Notes under the pieces: generated by a model
Databases searched by the model: none
The model's input: only the letters and a program-made list of their open reading frames with translations
Told to the model about the DNA's origin: nothing
NCBI GenBank assembly: GCA_963969395.1
Contig: OZ017795.1
Coordinates: 22,921,063-22,985,062 of the forward strand
Length of the DNA: 64,000 bases
DNA from: Pseudoscleropodium purum
Lineage: Eukaryota; Streptophyta; Bryopsida; Hypnales; Brachytheciaceae
Reading direction: 5' to 3'
Part shown: one piece after another, positions 44,081 to 56,800 of the stretch
Layout of the letters: each line of letters starts with the position of its first letter
Position numbering within the stretch: position 1 is the stretch's first letter
Program-made: the position numbers and the translations under genes

Positions 44081-47000
44081 AGAATGGAGCCCATTGGAAT
44101 GCAATGGCAATGCAATATAACAAGGGTGCGATGAATAAACGGGATGAATTAAGGGGATGAAAGAAACAAGATGAAAATGTGACTGTTTTTGTAACATCAT
44201 AGGGTGTGATCGTTTGTACTTAATATAATAGATGTAAAAAATCATTCATTTAAACATTTTTTTGACATCCATAGTGCTTGACTTCTATACATTTTTAAGA
44301 TACATTTATTATTTTATTTTTCATATAATTTAGGGTTGGTATTGCATTTACTGACTACAAGAATGCCTTTGGTGTCCATAAAATTTGTAATTGCTTGATC
44401 AATACTAATGGATGCTGGAGATGCAAGAGACATAGAAATTACTGCAGGAGAGATAGCATTGTAGCTTAACCAATCCAAAGCATTTATAATATTTCCATAG
44501 CCTCCATCACCGTCGCAAGCCAATGCTCTAATTGGATGAACAAAAGCATTTTTTGCTACTCCACTTTGTAAACCCGCAACAATGCCTTTAACAAATCATA
44601 TTTTTACAATAATTATTAGTGAATTGAAAAAAAAATATCACTTATATTTCATTTGAAGAATTATTTTTTCACTATCACTATTTTTATTTCTTTGTTCATA
44701 GTCACCTTTGCAATGAAATGGCTTTATAATGTCAAATTGAAATATATACCACTATTATTAGATTGTTTTTCATGATTACTAGTGTACCTTATGCCATTGC
44801 TTTGAGCAGTCAAAATAAAAGTAAAAGTAATTTTCTAATTTTTGAATACATTCAAAATTCAATATAATTCACACCAATCAAATGTTTAAATGCCAAAAAA
44901 ACAAAATTCTTGCATTCTTCTTCGCAAAGAGCTTTCTAATTGTACTACCAAGAATGTGACTAAAGGATGTACGGTCCAAAAGATCTCACCATAATGCCAA
45001 GTCTGAGCTTTCAAGGCAAATGTGTCACCATTCCATTCGATAGTCAAAAACACATTATAACTGATAACATAACACCTCTTTCTACACCCTTAAATTTGCA
45101 AAAAGTACATATATGGACATCTGTGATGAACTATTAGACTTGACATTATGTCTCATAATGCTCTCAAGCCACCAATTGTCTCAAACATCACGTAGTCCAT
45201 ATTCCATAACAAACAAAACAAACAACCTAATTTAATGTATGTATAGATTTTTTTTTACTTTCTATTAGTACCTGCACAATGTGTACCATGTCCATTGCAA
45301 TCATTTGTTAAATAGCCATCCCCAATTATATCATATCCAGGTAAACATCGAGTCATAGGTTTTTTTGTTGAGTCAAGTCTTCCATCCGAGTACAAGAAAT
45401 CTTTATGAGAACATCTTATACCCTTCAAATTGATTTAAACAATAATGTTTCAAACAAGGGAATTCTAAGTTAGTTTTGAATTAACTTGGTTTTTTAATAA
45501 ACTAATAGTTACATTGAGAGATTATATTATTTTTCAATTATGTAACTTATTAGAAGAAATGTGAGGATTGCTATTATATGAGTCTAGGAGTCTAAGTACA
45601 TGAGCTTATTTGACTACAAACTTATATTATAGGTGTCTATATTATAGAAACCTTCCACAATTATAGTATAACTATAAAATAGGTACCTATATTATAGGTG
45701 TTTATATTATAAGCACCTTTAATGATTGTTGTATATCTACTTATATATAAGCTCAAAGCTCACATGCTTACATTTTCATACTCACATACTAGCAGCATTG
45801 GAAGAAATGTGCCGTATTCTAACTAATGTTTTTGTTAAATCAAACATAATTGTGTTGAAATAATGGAGATTTACAAAACTCAGACAAAAATAATGGGCTA
45901 AATCTACATTACTTTATACATTGTTTTGTTGGATTTAACAAAAAAACATCAACTAGTATAACACATTGTTGGATTTCTTTTAGTAATTTAATTATAAATT
46001 TCTTTATTTAAAGCATTCCTTTATTATTATTTTTCCATCTCTTCTAACGTACGTACAGTGTCAACAATGTAGATATGAACACCAGTGCCTCCACTTGTGA
46101 CTGAATATACTTTATTTAAAAGAGTTTGTTGTGATTGGTGGTCAATGCGATCGAGGCCCCAACTTGGAGGGTTGGTTTGGGTAATATTGGTAGCGGTCAT
46201 GCTTATGATACTAGATTGACTTACACGAACAACACCTTCTACTTCGACATGCTCAACAAAGTTCAATTCATCTTCCAAAAGTTGATACAAATTAGTACCA
46301 GTTAGAACCATCAACATGCCTTTCCAATTAGTATTGTACCTACAATTAAAATATTTAAAAAATCACTTTTATATTTAAAATTATTTGTAAAAGATTATAC
46401 TTATATAGATGTCCACAAAGATGTTTGGTGTCCAATGGGTGATAGGGAACTCTTCTAGTAGGACAAGAAGTTCAACTATTCATCCTCGGAATACTGATGT
46501 GAAAAAGGGAGGTCTTCTATAGTAGTTTGACTTCTAATCAATTATTTTGCAATATTTTAAGCCAATACTTCAGACGGTTATGAAAAGTGGAATGATTTCC
46601 AAGGTCACCTCTTCACCCTTTATGGGTTAAGTTGATTTCTTTAATATTTAAATGTAGATAGAAATACAAATCAATAAAAGTTTTCTAATATTGATAATAT
46701 GAAGTAACTAAATAAAAATACACACACAATGTGTGTATGTATCAATGTATGTACTTATCGCTTCAACAAAAACTATTGTAATGACCTATAAAATTATCAA
46801 CTTTGAGAAAGATATTTAAATACCAAAAAATAATAAATTTTCAATGTCTAAAAGATTCAAATATCCAAAAAAAATCCTTCTAAATCAAATTTATAATGTT
46901 GAGCTATTAAGTGATTCCATTCTTCATTGCACATGATTGATTGTTGATTATGAATTTGATCTTCTACATCACTTTTAAAATCTAAATAAAATAACATACA

Positions 47001-47785
47001 ATGACTTCAAGTAGCTAGGCTTTTAAATTTTATGAATGAAAATAAAAATACACAACAAAGTTAGTAAAAAAAAGTTTCCAAACTACATTCAAAGAATCAA
47101 AATTTGTACTTGCCATTTTGTATGTGTTTATTGGATTGTAATAAATATGAAATAAAAATTTAAGTAACTTAAAGAATTTACATCAAATTTGGAATGTAGA
47201 TTATTTGAAACAAAATAATTCTAGGAAATCTAAGGAAATCTTATTAAACAACATCACCTACAAAATTTGTAAATTATATATTGAATACATAAAATGTAAA
47301 TTTATTCATGAAACAAATATACATTCATGTACGCTTGTAATTGATTTGTCTTTATTTTTTGATAAAATTATAAATGTATCAAACTATTCAAGCCATCCAA
47401 AATATCTTAAGACCAAATTATTGTTGAAATGATTGTACAAGTTTTGAAGAATATTTTATTTTAAATTATTTCTATAATAATTTATTTATTTCAAAAATGG
47501 ATTCAACATTCTTTTAGTATATGAAATGACAAATTGGTATGTCCATTTAGAGCTTGCAAATATTTTCAATTTTTGTGAAACCAATCTATGTATGATGTGT
47601 GATAACTTCGACAAATATATATTGGGTACTATTCAAAATTTCAAAAAGGGAGTGTTTATATTGATTGTATATTCGTACACCATATTCCATTTCCAAGTAT
47701 TATTGCTCTTAAAATTTTAGAAATAGGAAAATAGTCCAAAAATAATAATTTGAGCATACGTTGGGCCACCTAAGTCTTGGATATA

Positions 47786-47816
<31 letters not shown>

Positions 47817-50800
47817 AAAACTGAAACACTACTTAAATAATTTGTTTTATTTTAATTATTACTTGTAACATTAAGATTTCTTAAACTATGAGTACCATAT
47901 GGCCAAACAAAGTGTTATAAAAGTCCGTCAATAAGGAAGGATGCGCTCATTATGTTTCATAAAAACTAGACTTGCAATGTGTGATTTGTTGATTCTTGAA
48001 GTGTTTGCCATCTAAATGAGTAGAAAAGATAAGAATTTGCAAAAGTAATTGGATTTTTGCAATAATTGCAATTCAATGATATATACAATAATTGACACTA
48101 TAATATTGTATAGTAGATTTGGCAAAAAGATTGGTCAAATTTGCTTCAATACTATAGCATTTAAATTAGTACTACAATTTTTTAAAGAATGAAAGTCTTT
48201 TTCCCTTTGAATTTTTTTTCAAGACCTTATACTCAATTCTCCATTATAAAAAAATTTACATTCAAAATTTGTATGGCAAAAATTTGAAGTTGAAAAGATT
48301 AAAAGTCTAATATCTTAATTATGCAAGGTATACAAGAATATTTTCTTCACTTTAAATGCTTATATCTTGCAATGTATAGAAACATTCACAATGAATAGAA
48401 ACATTCACTATATTTTTTTGAATTTTTTTGGATGTGGAAACAAGATATACCTTGCTTTTCTACCAAAAAAAATTTACAATTGGATTTGCCCACACTACAA
48501 GAGAAAAGGGTGTTTTGAGTATAGTCCTAGTTTTTATAGTCCTATAAATGAAGACCTTTTAAGGAGATTTTTAATAAAATTTTACTGAAAACACATACAT
48601 TTCTAATAAAATATTACTGGAAATATCCTTAAAAGGTTATTATTTAAGGATTACATTACTAAAACTATACTTAAAACACCTCCTTTTTTGTATTGCCATG
48701 AAGAATTATAAGTGAAAATGTTGTTTTGATGGATGGAGGTCAATGCAAGTAGAGTTACTTGCACTAGAGTAAAATTTTCATCACAATGCCTAGAGGAACA
48801 GAAATAGGGCCTAGAACAAATTTTCCGCCCAAGTTGAAAACATGTTGCTTCTGACATTTTTTAGAGGTACATAAATTGTGGACAAAGTACAAGGGAGGTG
48901 CCAAGGACATGATTGCTCCATGAAATATCATTTTAGATAATTTGGCATTAAATTCAAAGAAATAAAAAATATTTGGCAACTACATTACATGTCTTTAGAA
49001 ATCACTTATTTTGTGTATATATAGATGAAAATACAAGCTCTTTATACAATAGAGTTGGTAGGGGGTAAAATAATTCATAGGAGATATGTAAATTAATATT
49101 AGTACAAGCTCAACTGCTTATAAATAAGTCAAAAGTAGGAATGTGTTCAAAGTAAAATTTTAGACCACATTTAGTCATAGTAGAATAAATATTTTCAAAT
49201 ACTTTTGAACTAAGTTCATGTGGAAAATCAAGATGACTTTCATTACAAAGAACCTATTTGAGGTTTTGAGTCTCCAATCAAAAACTATAGACAAAATTTA
49301 GAGAAGATGTTTGAAAATGTCAAAGAAAATGTCTCTTTTACCCTCTCTCTAAAATTTGTCCATAACTTTTGTTTGGAGACTTGAAATTTCAAAGAGGTTC
49401 TTAGAGATAAAAGTTAGATTGATTTTCTACATAAACTAAGATAAATTTTTTCAAAAAATGTTATTTTACTCTGACTAAATGAGGTATGACATTCTACTTT
49501 GAATATAATTTCTACTTTTGACTTAACCCCTAAAGGACCATATTGAGGCTACTATGTGACTTTTACAACTACATTTGTAGAAAATTCAAAATGTGGACCT
49601 TACTAATAATCTATGAACAACAAAAATCGTAGATAATTTTTTCCATTAAATTTGTTAGTGCAATTTGATCAAGAAATGATTAAAAGTGTGATTTTGGGGG
49701 AATTTTTTGAGAATAGAGAATGCATTCTAGGCCAATACTTCAAACCCCAAGTTTTTTCTTTTACACCTCAAAATGATTTGGAAAAAAATACACATGAATA
49801 TGATGATGATATGTACCCATAGAAAAAAAAGAGAAGTTTTGGAGGCACTTTTGAGCATTGAAATTTGAACATTCCAATTTTAGCATATATGCAAAGTACA
49901 ACCTAATTAGACATCTTGCATCAATTTTATCAATGATGGCTCAAACACCCTCAATCTGTAGAGGTTAACTATGAGCGGTTGAGATCCTATTAATTCTAAT
50001 TTACATATCCTATGTGGGTTGTTTTACCTTCTACAAAAAAATTTGTATAAAGAATTTGTCTTCTCATCACTATACACACAAAATAAGTGGCATTTGAATC
50101 TATGTGAGATAGTTGCTAAATTTTTTGATTTATTTGAATTCCATACCAAATTCTTTAAAATTATAATTCATGGAGCAAAGAAACATCTTTATGCACAAGA
50201 AGAACATGGGTGTTTTAAGGATACCGCATGTAGCAAATTTATCCAATGTCAGTGAAACATAATGAATTAAGTATAGCAAACCTTGACCTAATCTCCTTCC
50301 ACCCAATATGCCCAACTACCCTTGAATTCAACACTTCAACTTTGGTGTTTCAAATCATAAATTGATCAAGCTTGCTAAAGCTACAAATTTTGAGCAACTT
50401 ATTTCCCTCTTCTAAAGCTAGTTGAATCTAAAACTCTACTATTAAGATTTGAAGAGATTATTGTATGTGCAAGCCAAAAAATGTTTAAAAAAATGGCTTC
50501 ATATAGAGTTTTTTTGAAGTTAATTTTCTATTGGAATTTTTTGGTACATATTCTCTGATTTGAAATGTTATGAATTTTTGAAAATGTGGCCATATCTTTT
50601 ATAAAAAAAAAATCAAAAACAATTTCAAGCAAAAAAGTGAAATTAACTTGGGAAAAAGCCTCCCATAATTAGAGTTGTCTAGAATTGGATGCCCCCCTCT
50701 AAAATTCCAACTTCAAATACTATAATTTTGCAATGTGTACGGTTGAAACCTCCCATTTTTTTAGCTATAGTATAATGAAGTACTCTATCACTAAATCTTA

Positions 50801-53800
50801 TGGTAAATTGCAACAAGATTTCATTTGTCATTTTTATTTTTTATCAATTCTTTTGTAAAATTGAAAGCAATCCAGAAGACTAAACAAATGAATATTTTGA
50901 GCTAATAAAATAAATTTAAAATGGCCATTTTGATCAAAGATTTTTTGATGTAAACAATAGAAAACATCAAAATGCAACCATAATATTTCAAATTACCCCA
51001 ACGAGAAAGAAACACTTACAAAAGTCTTAAACTCAAATTCTTTACCATGTGTGAGATCTATATATGGGTTCAAAGTATATATTTTTTCCATTGCATTGCA
51101 TGGGCAAATTTTAACACTCAATTTCAATGGAAATTAGTGAATGTAGAAATTATTTGTAATGTTTTTACTGCATGAACATGCTCAAATTGAAAAATGACAC
51201 ACCAAAAATCAAATTTGCATCTAATTTGTGAAATACTTATATACTATTATTAGTATAATGAAACACCAAAAATTATCAATAAGTTCACCCAAATTTCAAA
51301 AATGGGTTTTCTTGCAATCCAAAGTGTAGCATCCATAGTTTAAATTGCACAAATGTTGAAGATTTCAAACCATGGGTAATCCAAAACATCATAAATATGA
51401 ATGGTTATAGTGTTGGGCTAAATGCATAAGAAACATATGATTAAGAGAACTAATATGAATTTTTTTTAACAACCATTTCAATATATTTGTGGTAGAATGA
51501 GGCATTGAAATTTGGAGTGCTTTTAAAGTTACGAAGAACAAAAGATTTGAAATGATCATACTAAGATGTACTTTCCTTCTATAATTGTCAATTCATAGTG
51601 CAACCAAACAACAATTTTGAAGCAACAAAAATAAGAAATTTCAAAACATATTCAAGGTGGTGAATACACCATTAAAGATTTTTTAATTGTATAATAAAAA
51701 TGGAATGAAGTTGTTAGGATTTTGTCATAAATGGAATGAAAATGGAATGAAGTTAACAAAAATGGAATGAAATTGTTAGGTTTATGACATAATCTTATCT
51801 TAGTGTTTAGAATTTTCATGAAATTGACAAACTATTCAGGAATATAAAAAAGTCATTTGTAAAGTTCATGCCTTAGTAAAAATAATTTATTAAAAAAATG
51901 CACTCAAATTTACAATATCAAAACCAAATTTTAATTGATTATTGATCTCTCATAGTTGAAGTATCTATATGTTGGATTAATTGATGATGAATCCATTGGA
52001 GGAAGACACTTATTCATCCAATAGATTTTCAAGAATTTAATATTATATTGTACTTTAAAAAAAATTCAAAATCTTGTTATCAAATATTCTACAATTCAAA
52101 AATATGTACATGTATTATTTCAAGAATTAATTTATTAAAGTTCAAATTGTATTCTTTCAAAAATAATTACATTAAATCATTAAATGAGTGATAGAAGGAT
52201 TTTAAAAATGTTCAAATTTAGTGTTTTTTTAAAGTTTCAACTTCATAGGAAAAATGACCTTGTAATAATATTAATAATCAATTTACATCTAATTTCAACA
52301 ATTTTTGCTTGTTTGTGATTTTCATTGACATTTATTGATAAGTGCTATAGTAGATCAAATTTTACAAATTTGATCCCTAAATTATATTTGATAATATTTT
52401 AAAAGCACTTCTAAATATTCATAATAATAATAATAATCATTATTCTATAGAGCATCTTTGTTTTTCTAAGAAAATATTGAATTTCCTATAGACCTAAAAT
52501 CATTGATGACAAACAATGAGAGTAACAATTTTGTTTCGTATTTAAAAGTAATTGGATGGTTACTATTTCGACTTCCCATTAAAAATATATAATTCAATTA
52601 TTAATTTAAAATTAAATTCCAATTTTCTAAAAATTATATTTTAAAAATTAATTTTACTTGGAGTAATTGACAAGTCATTTTTATTTATGCATTATTAGCT
52701 CAAAAGTAATGTTTTTATAAATAATATATTTTTCTAAAATATGATTTCTTTTATAAATTTAACAATCATTATTTGAAAAAAAACTTCAATTTGTTTGATG
52801 ATTAATTTTACTTTTAATAATTATCAAAGACAATTTTTATGTATTTGTAATTAAAAAAATACTTCATAAATCATTGATTACAATTTCTAATCTTTTAAGA
52901 ATAATTTGTATCAATAAATTATTATATCAACCTCCAAAAATTATAATTTATCATCAAAACTATGATAGAATATATATTTAGTAAAGGCTTTAAATCCAAA
53001 GTGGTTTCTTAATATATGTATGATCCACACCATATTTATTTAACATTTAAATACATACTATGTTTTTTTAAATCATCTTGAGTTCATTTGGAATTTATTT
53101 CTTTATAATGTTAAGTCTTAGCCTTTTTTTCTACATGTTAGTTTAATGTTATTATTACTTTAAATGAAAATCCTTCTATTAAGTTAGGCTATTTGTTTTG
53201 TTTTGTTTGTTTGTTACATTGAGATCTCCTGGATCGTGCATCCCCTGTTCACATGTTTAGTATCATTAGAAAGCCCTTGGTAAGGAGGGATGCACGGGAT
53301 TGGTTGTGTGGCGTTCTGGCCTTAGGCATGAATATGATTGAATTTTGAAATTTTTATGAATTGAAAAATCAGAAAATTATTTTTCTTTTGTTTTGGCCGT
53401 GGCAACGGCACGGGGCACTCTAGTCTAAATTTAATAGAAGCAATTTTTAGGTTACTAACCCCTAAATCTAATTAGCAAATTTTAGTTTGATAGGCACCAT
53501 GAAAATCCTACAAATTTTAAATATTATTAATTTTATTATTTTTAAATATTAATTTTATTAATAGTTTATATTTTTGTCTACATAAAAAGCTTTGATTCAT
53601 CAATTTGGATTTGTTATGTGAAATTTATAGACAATCTTATTTTTCAAGCAATTACAACATCTATTTGAAAAAAACCTTGTAGGATTAATTTTTGAATTGA
53701 ATTTTCACATTTAAAAAAAATAAAGTTTTACAAGATTAAAATATCTTAGTAGAACAATATCCCCATTGAAATTAGTGTATTTCAATTCCATCTGTGAGCT

Positions 53801-56800
53801 ATTACCAATTTAGTATTCATTTCAATCTTGAATCTACTTCTACATAATAATTTTATAGAAGTAAAATTTAAGAGTTTAAAAATATGTATTTTTAGATTCT
53901 CAACTCTATTCTTCAACATAAGAAATTAGAAATTCAAAATCAGCAATGTAAAAATTTTAAGCTAAGAAGATTTAAAGTCCAAAAATCTAGTTAAGCTAGA
54001 TGGAATTTTTTTTGAATTTAAATGCCAATTTCTTGCAATCTATATGGTCTAAGTTTTGGAAATTTTTTCTATAGATTTTTTACATTAGTCTAGTGCAAGA
54101 TCCTCTAGTTAGATATGTAGAAAATTCAATTTTAAATGGTTTCTAATAGAAAAAAGACCTTAGGTCTATAGGACTTCAAAATATGTGAATTATTATTAAT
54201 AATAATCTTAATTATTATTAATAATATTATCTTAATAATTTCAAAATTGGAACTATTTATTCAATATGAATTCTGAAAAAGGAAATTAAAACACCATTAA
54301 TTGATATTATTTATTCAAAGTTAAAAAAAATTTGAACATATTTAAAGATATTATAGATATTGAGATGTTATATATTTGTCACCAAAGATGATTGCAAGAA
54401 ATACCTATATGGTTGTGTCATTTTTATTCACACCTTGTATGCTCCATTTCTTTCAAGCATAGGTTTTTTTTGGACCACTCTAGAAGTCAGTTTTTGGTGG
54501 GATGAAGTTAGAGAGGGAAGATTTCTGACACTCTAGCGAAATTTTCACCAAAAATAAAAGCCATGGTTAAAACTTTGAAAATATTGATTCAAAGAAGTTG
54601 AGGTGGATATAGTCATTAAAACTTATATTATTATTTTTTAACTTCCTAAAATTAACTTAGTAGGAATATTGATTTTCAAAAATATGGTGCACTTGCAATT
54701 TAGAGCTTGGAATTCTATTCTAAAGAATTTAGAGCCAAAAACTGATGAAGATGATCTTCAATTAGACTTAAAACTATCACATGAAGGAGTTTTAAAATAA
54801 ATACTTACATATTTTACAAAAATTTGAAAAAACTAAGGATTTTTTGCATACATGATAGAAACTTGATCTTATTCATTTGGGCGGCTCTATTAGGGAATGA
54901 TAATCTCAAAAGGATTATTCCAAATGAAGAGGTTTATTTCACTTTTCTAAATTCATTAAATTTAAAATTTCAATAAATAAATAAAAATATTCTTTTGTTA
55001 TGAGTTTAAACAATTTAATGATTTCCTGAATAAAAAGACAACATTGAATATTATTTCATGTATATAAATAATTATAAACTGGTGTTTAACACAAAAATAA
55101 ACCTAAATTTAAAATTGTGGAATTACTCTTTAACATTGTATATAATAAATGAATGTATATAAAGATTTTTTAATTTAATTTTTTTTAATAAAATGTTACA
55201 TTCAATTTCATCTAAATGCTTGAATTGAAAACATTATGATCAAATTCAAATATCCATCCCTCCAAAATAAATATTTCAAAATTTATATAGAATGCACTTT
55301 CTTTTGTGCTAATTAATAAACCAATTTTTCTTTGAGATTTTCTCCTATAATATCAAAATAGGTGAAGTAGAATATTCAAAACATTTATCATTACTCAATG
55401 GATGGTTAAAATTATAGTAGTTGAAACAAGCATTTTTCTTAGCTTATATATTTTGTTTTTCTTGATTGAGTTTTTATATAATTGTTTAGTAATCAACCTA
55501 GAAATATTATTCATAGAAATATTTTTGTTTCTATAGAAAAATCCTTGAACAAGAGATTGCATATAAAAGAGGTTCTATACAAATTAAATCTATCTTGCAT
55601 GAAAATATTAGACTTCAAAAACAAATTGTCTCTAAATAGTACTCCTTCTATCTTATAACAATCTTTCTATTAATTTTATTTTTTTGTCTCAAAATGATCT
55701 TGTTGTATTTGTGGTATTATGAATTGGTTAGATTTTCCTTTTGAATGCTATCTAAAACCAACAAAACAACTTCAAGGAGTAGTTCCCCCTACATCCATAC
55801 AATCATCTATCAAAAAACAAATTGAAATGATTCAACACTATTCATTCTTATTATTTTTGCATCTCTTTCAATATTGTTCAAGTGAAGGAGATGAAGTTTT
55901 GGGAGGTGAAACAAAGATCCGCATATGGTCTTAGGTCCATATTCAATCCCCATAATATGATGAGCTTACACTCATCAATTAAATAAATGCCCAATGGTGC
56001 TCTTTGAAAATGTCTAAAAAACGTCATTTTTCAATACTCCAAACTGTACTTTGAAAAGGACTCTAAAACTCAAAGTTTCTTAGACTTAAGGAGTGCATCA
56101 AAATATATTTAGTGCTTGAAATGGGTCCTTAAATGCTATTTTTAGCCTTCATCTGGAACATTTTGTCAAAAAAAAATGTTCTTTTGAGATCGAGGGAGTA
56201 CTAAAATTTGTTTTATATAAAAGATTTTAGAAAGAAAAAAATTTCAGTCAAAGATTTGGAATTATTTTAGAAAATAACAAAGACATTCAAAGCAAATAAA
56301 CAAAAATAAGACATTTTCAATTATTTAAATAGAATATATTTTTTCGAAAAATTCAAAAAATTCAAAAACATAAATTGTAAAAGAATAACATCTATTTTTT
56401 CTACATATTTTTGCTCCAACAACTCATGATGTCAAAAGTCATGACACAAGACAAGTTAGCTATGCAACAAATAACACCAAAATGCAATAAATAGTACAAG
56501 TATTTCATGCTTTCATCCCAATAGAATAATTGCAAAAAGGTAGGGTTTGAATATATAATGGATGGCAATAGCAAAAGTTAAACTCAATAATCCATACAAT
56601 AATATAATCTAAGTCTATCAACAAAATTGAATTTAGATGTAACTTGTTCTACATTGTCACCATCACAATTGTAGCAATAACAAAGTCTCTAATAAAATGG
56701 ACTACAAACTATGGATGATTTAAATTAAAATAATGAAAATGTTAACAAATGGTTTTGCTTGTGGTGAATCAATTTTTCCAAAAAAATATAAAATAAAGTT

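Larger units (their letters stand above)
43156..44351 (-). other. Intron 5 of the protease gene (1196 bp)
   Basis: Contains the second copy of the unclassified repeat (43300-43575) and a long TA microsatellite. Confidence 0.75.

Noticed and set aside
43875..44245. Tyr-Ile repeat protein
   Set aside because: Translation of the (TA)34 microsatellite.
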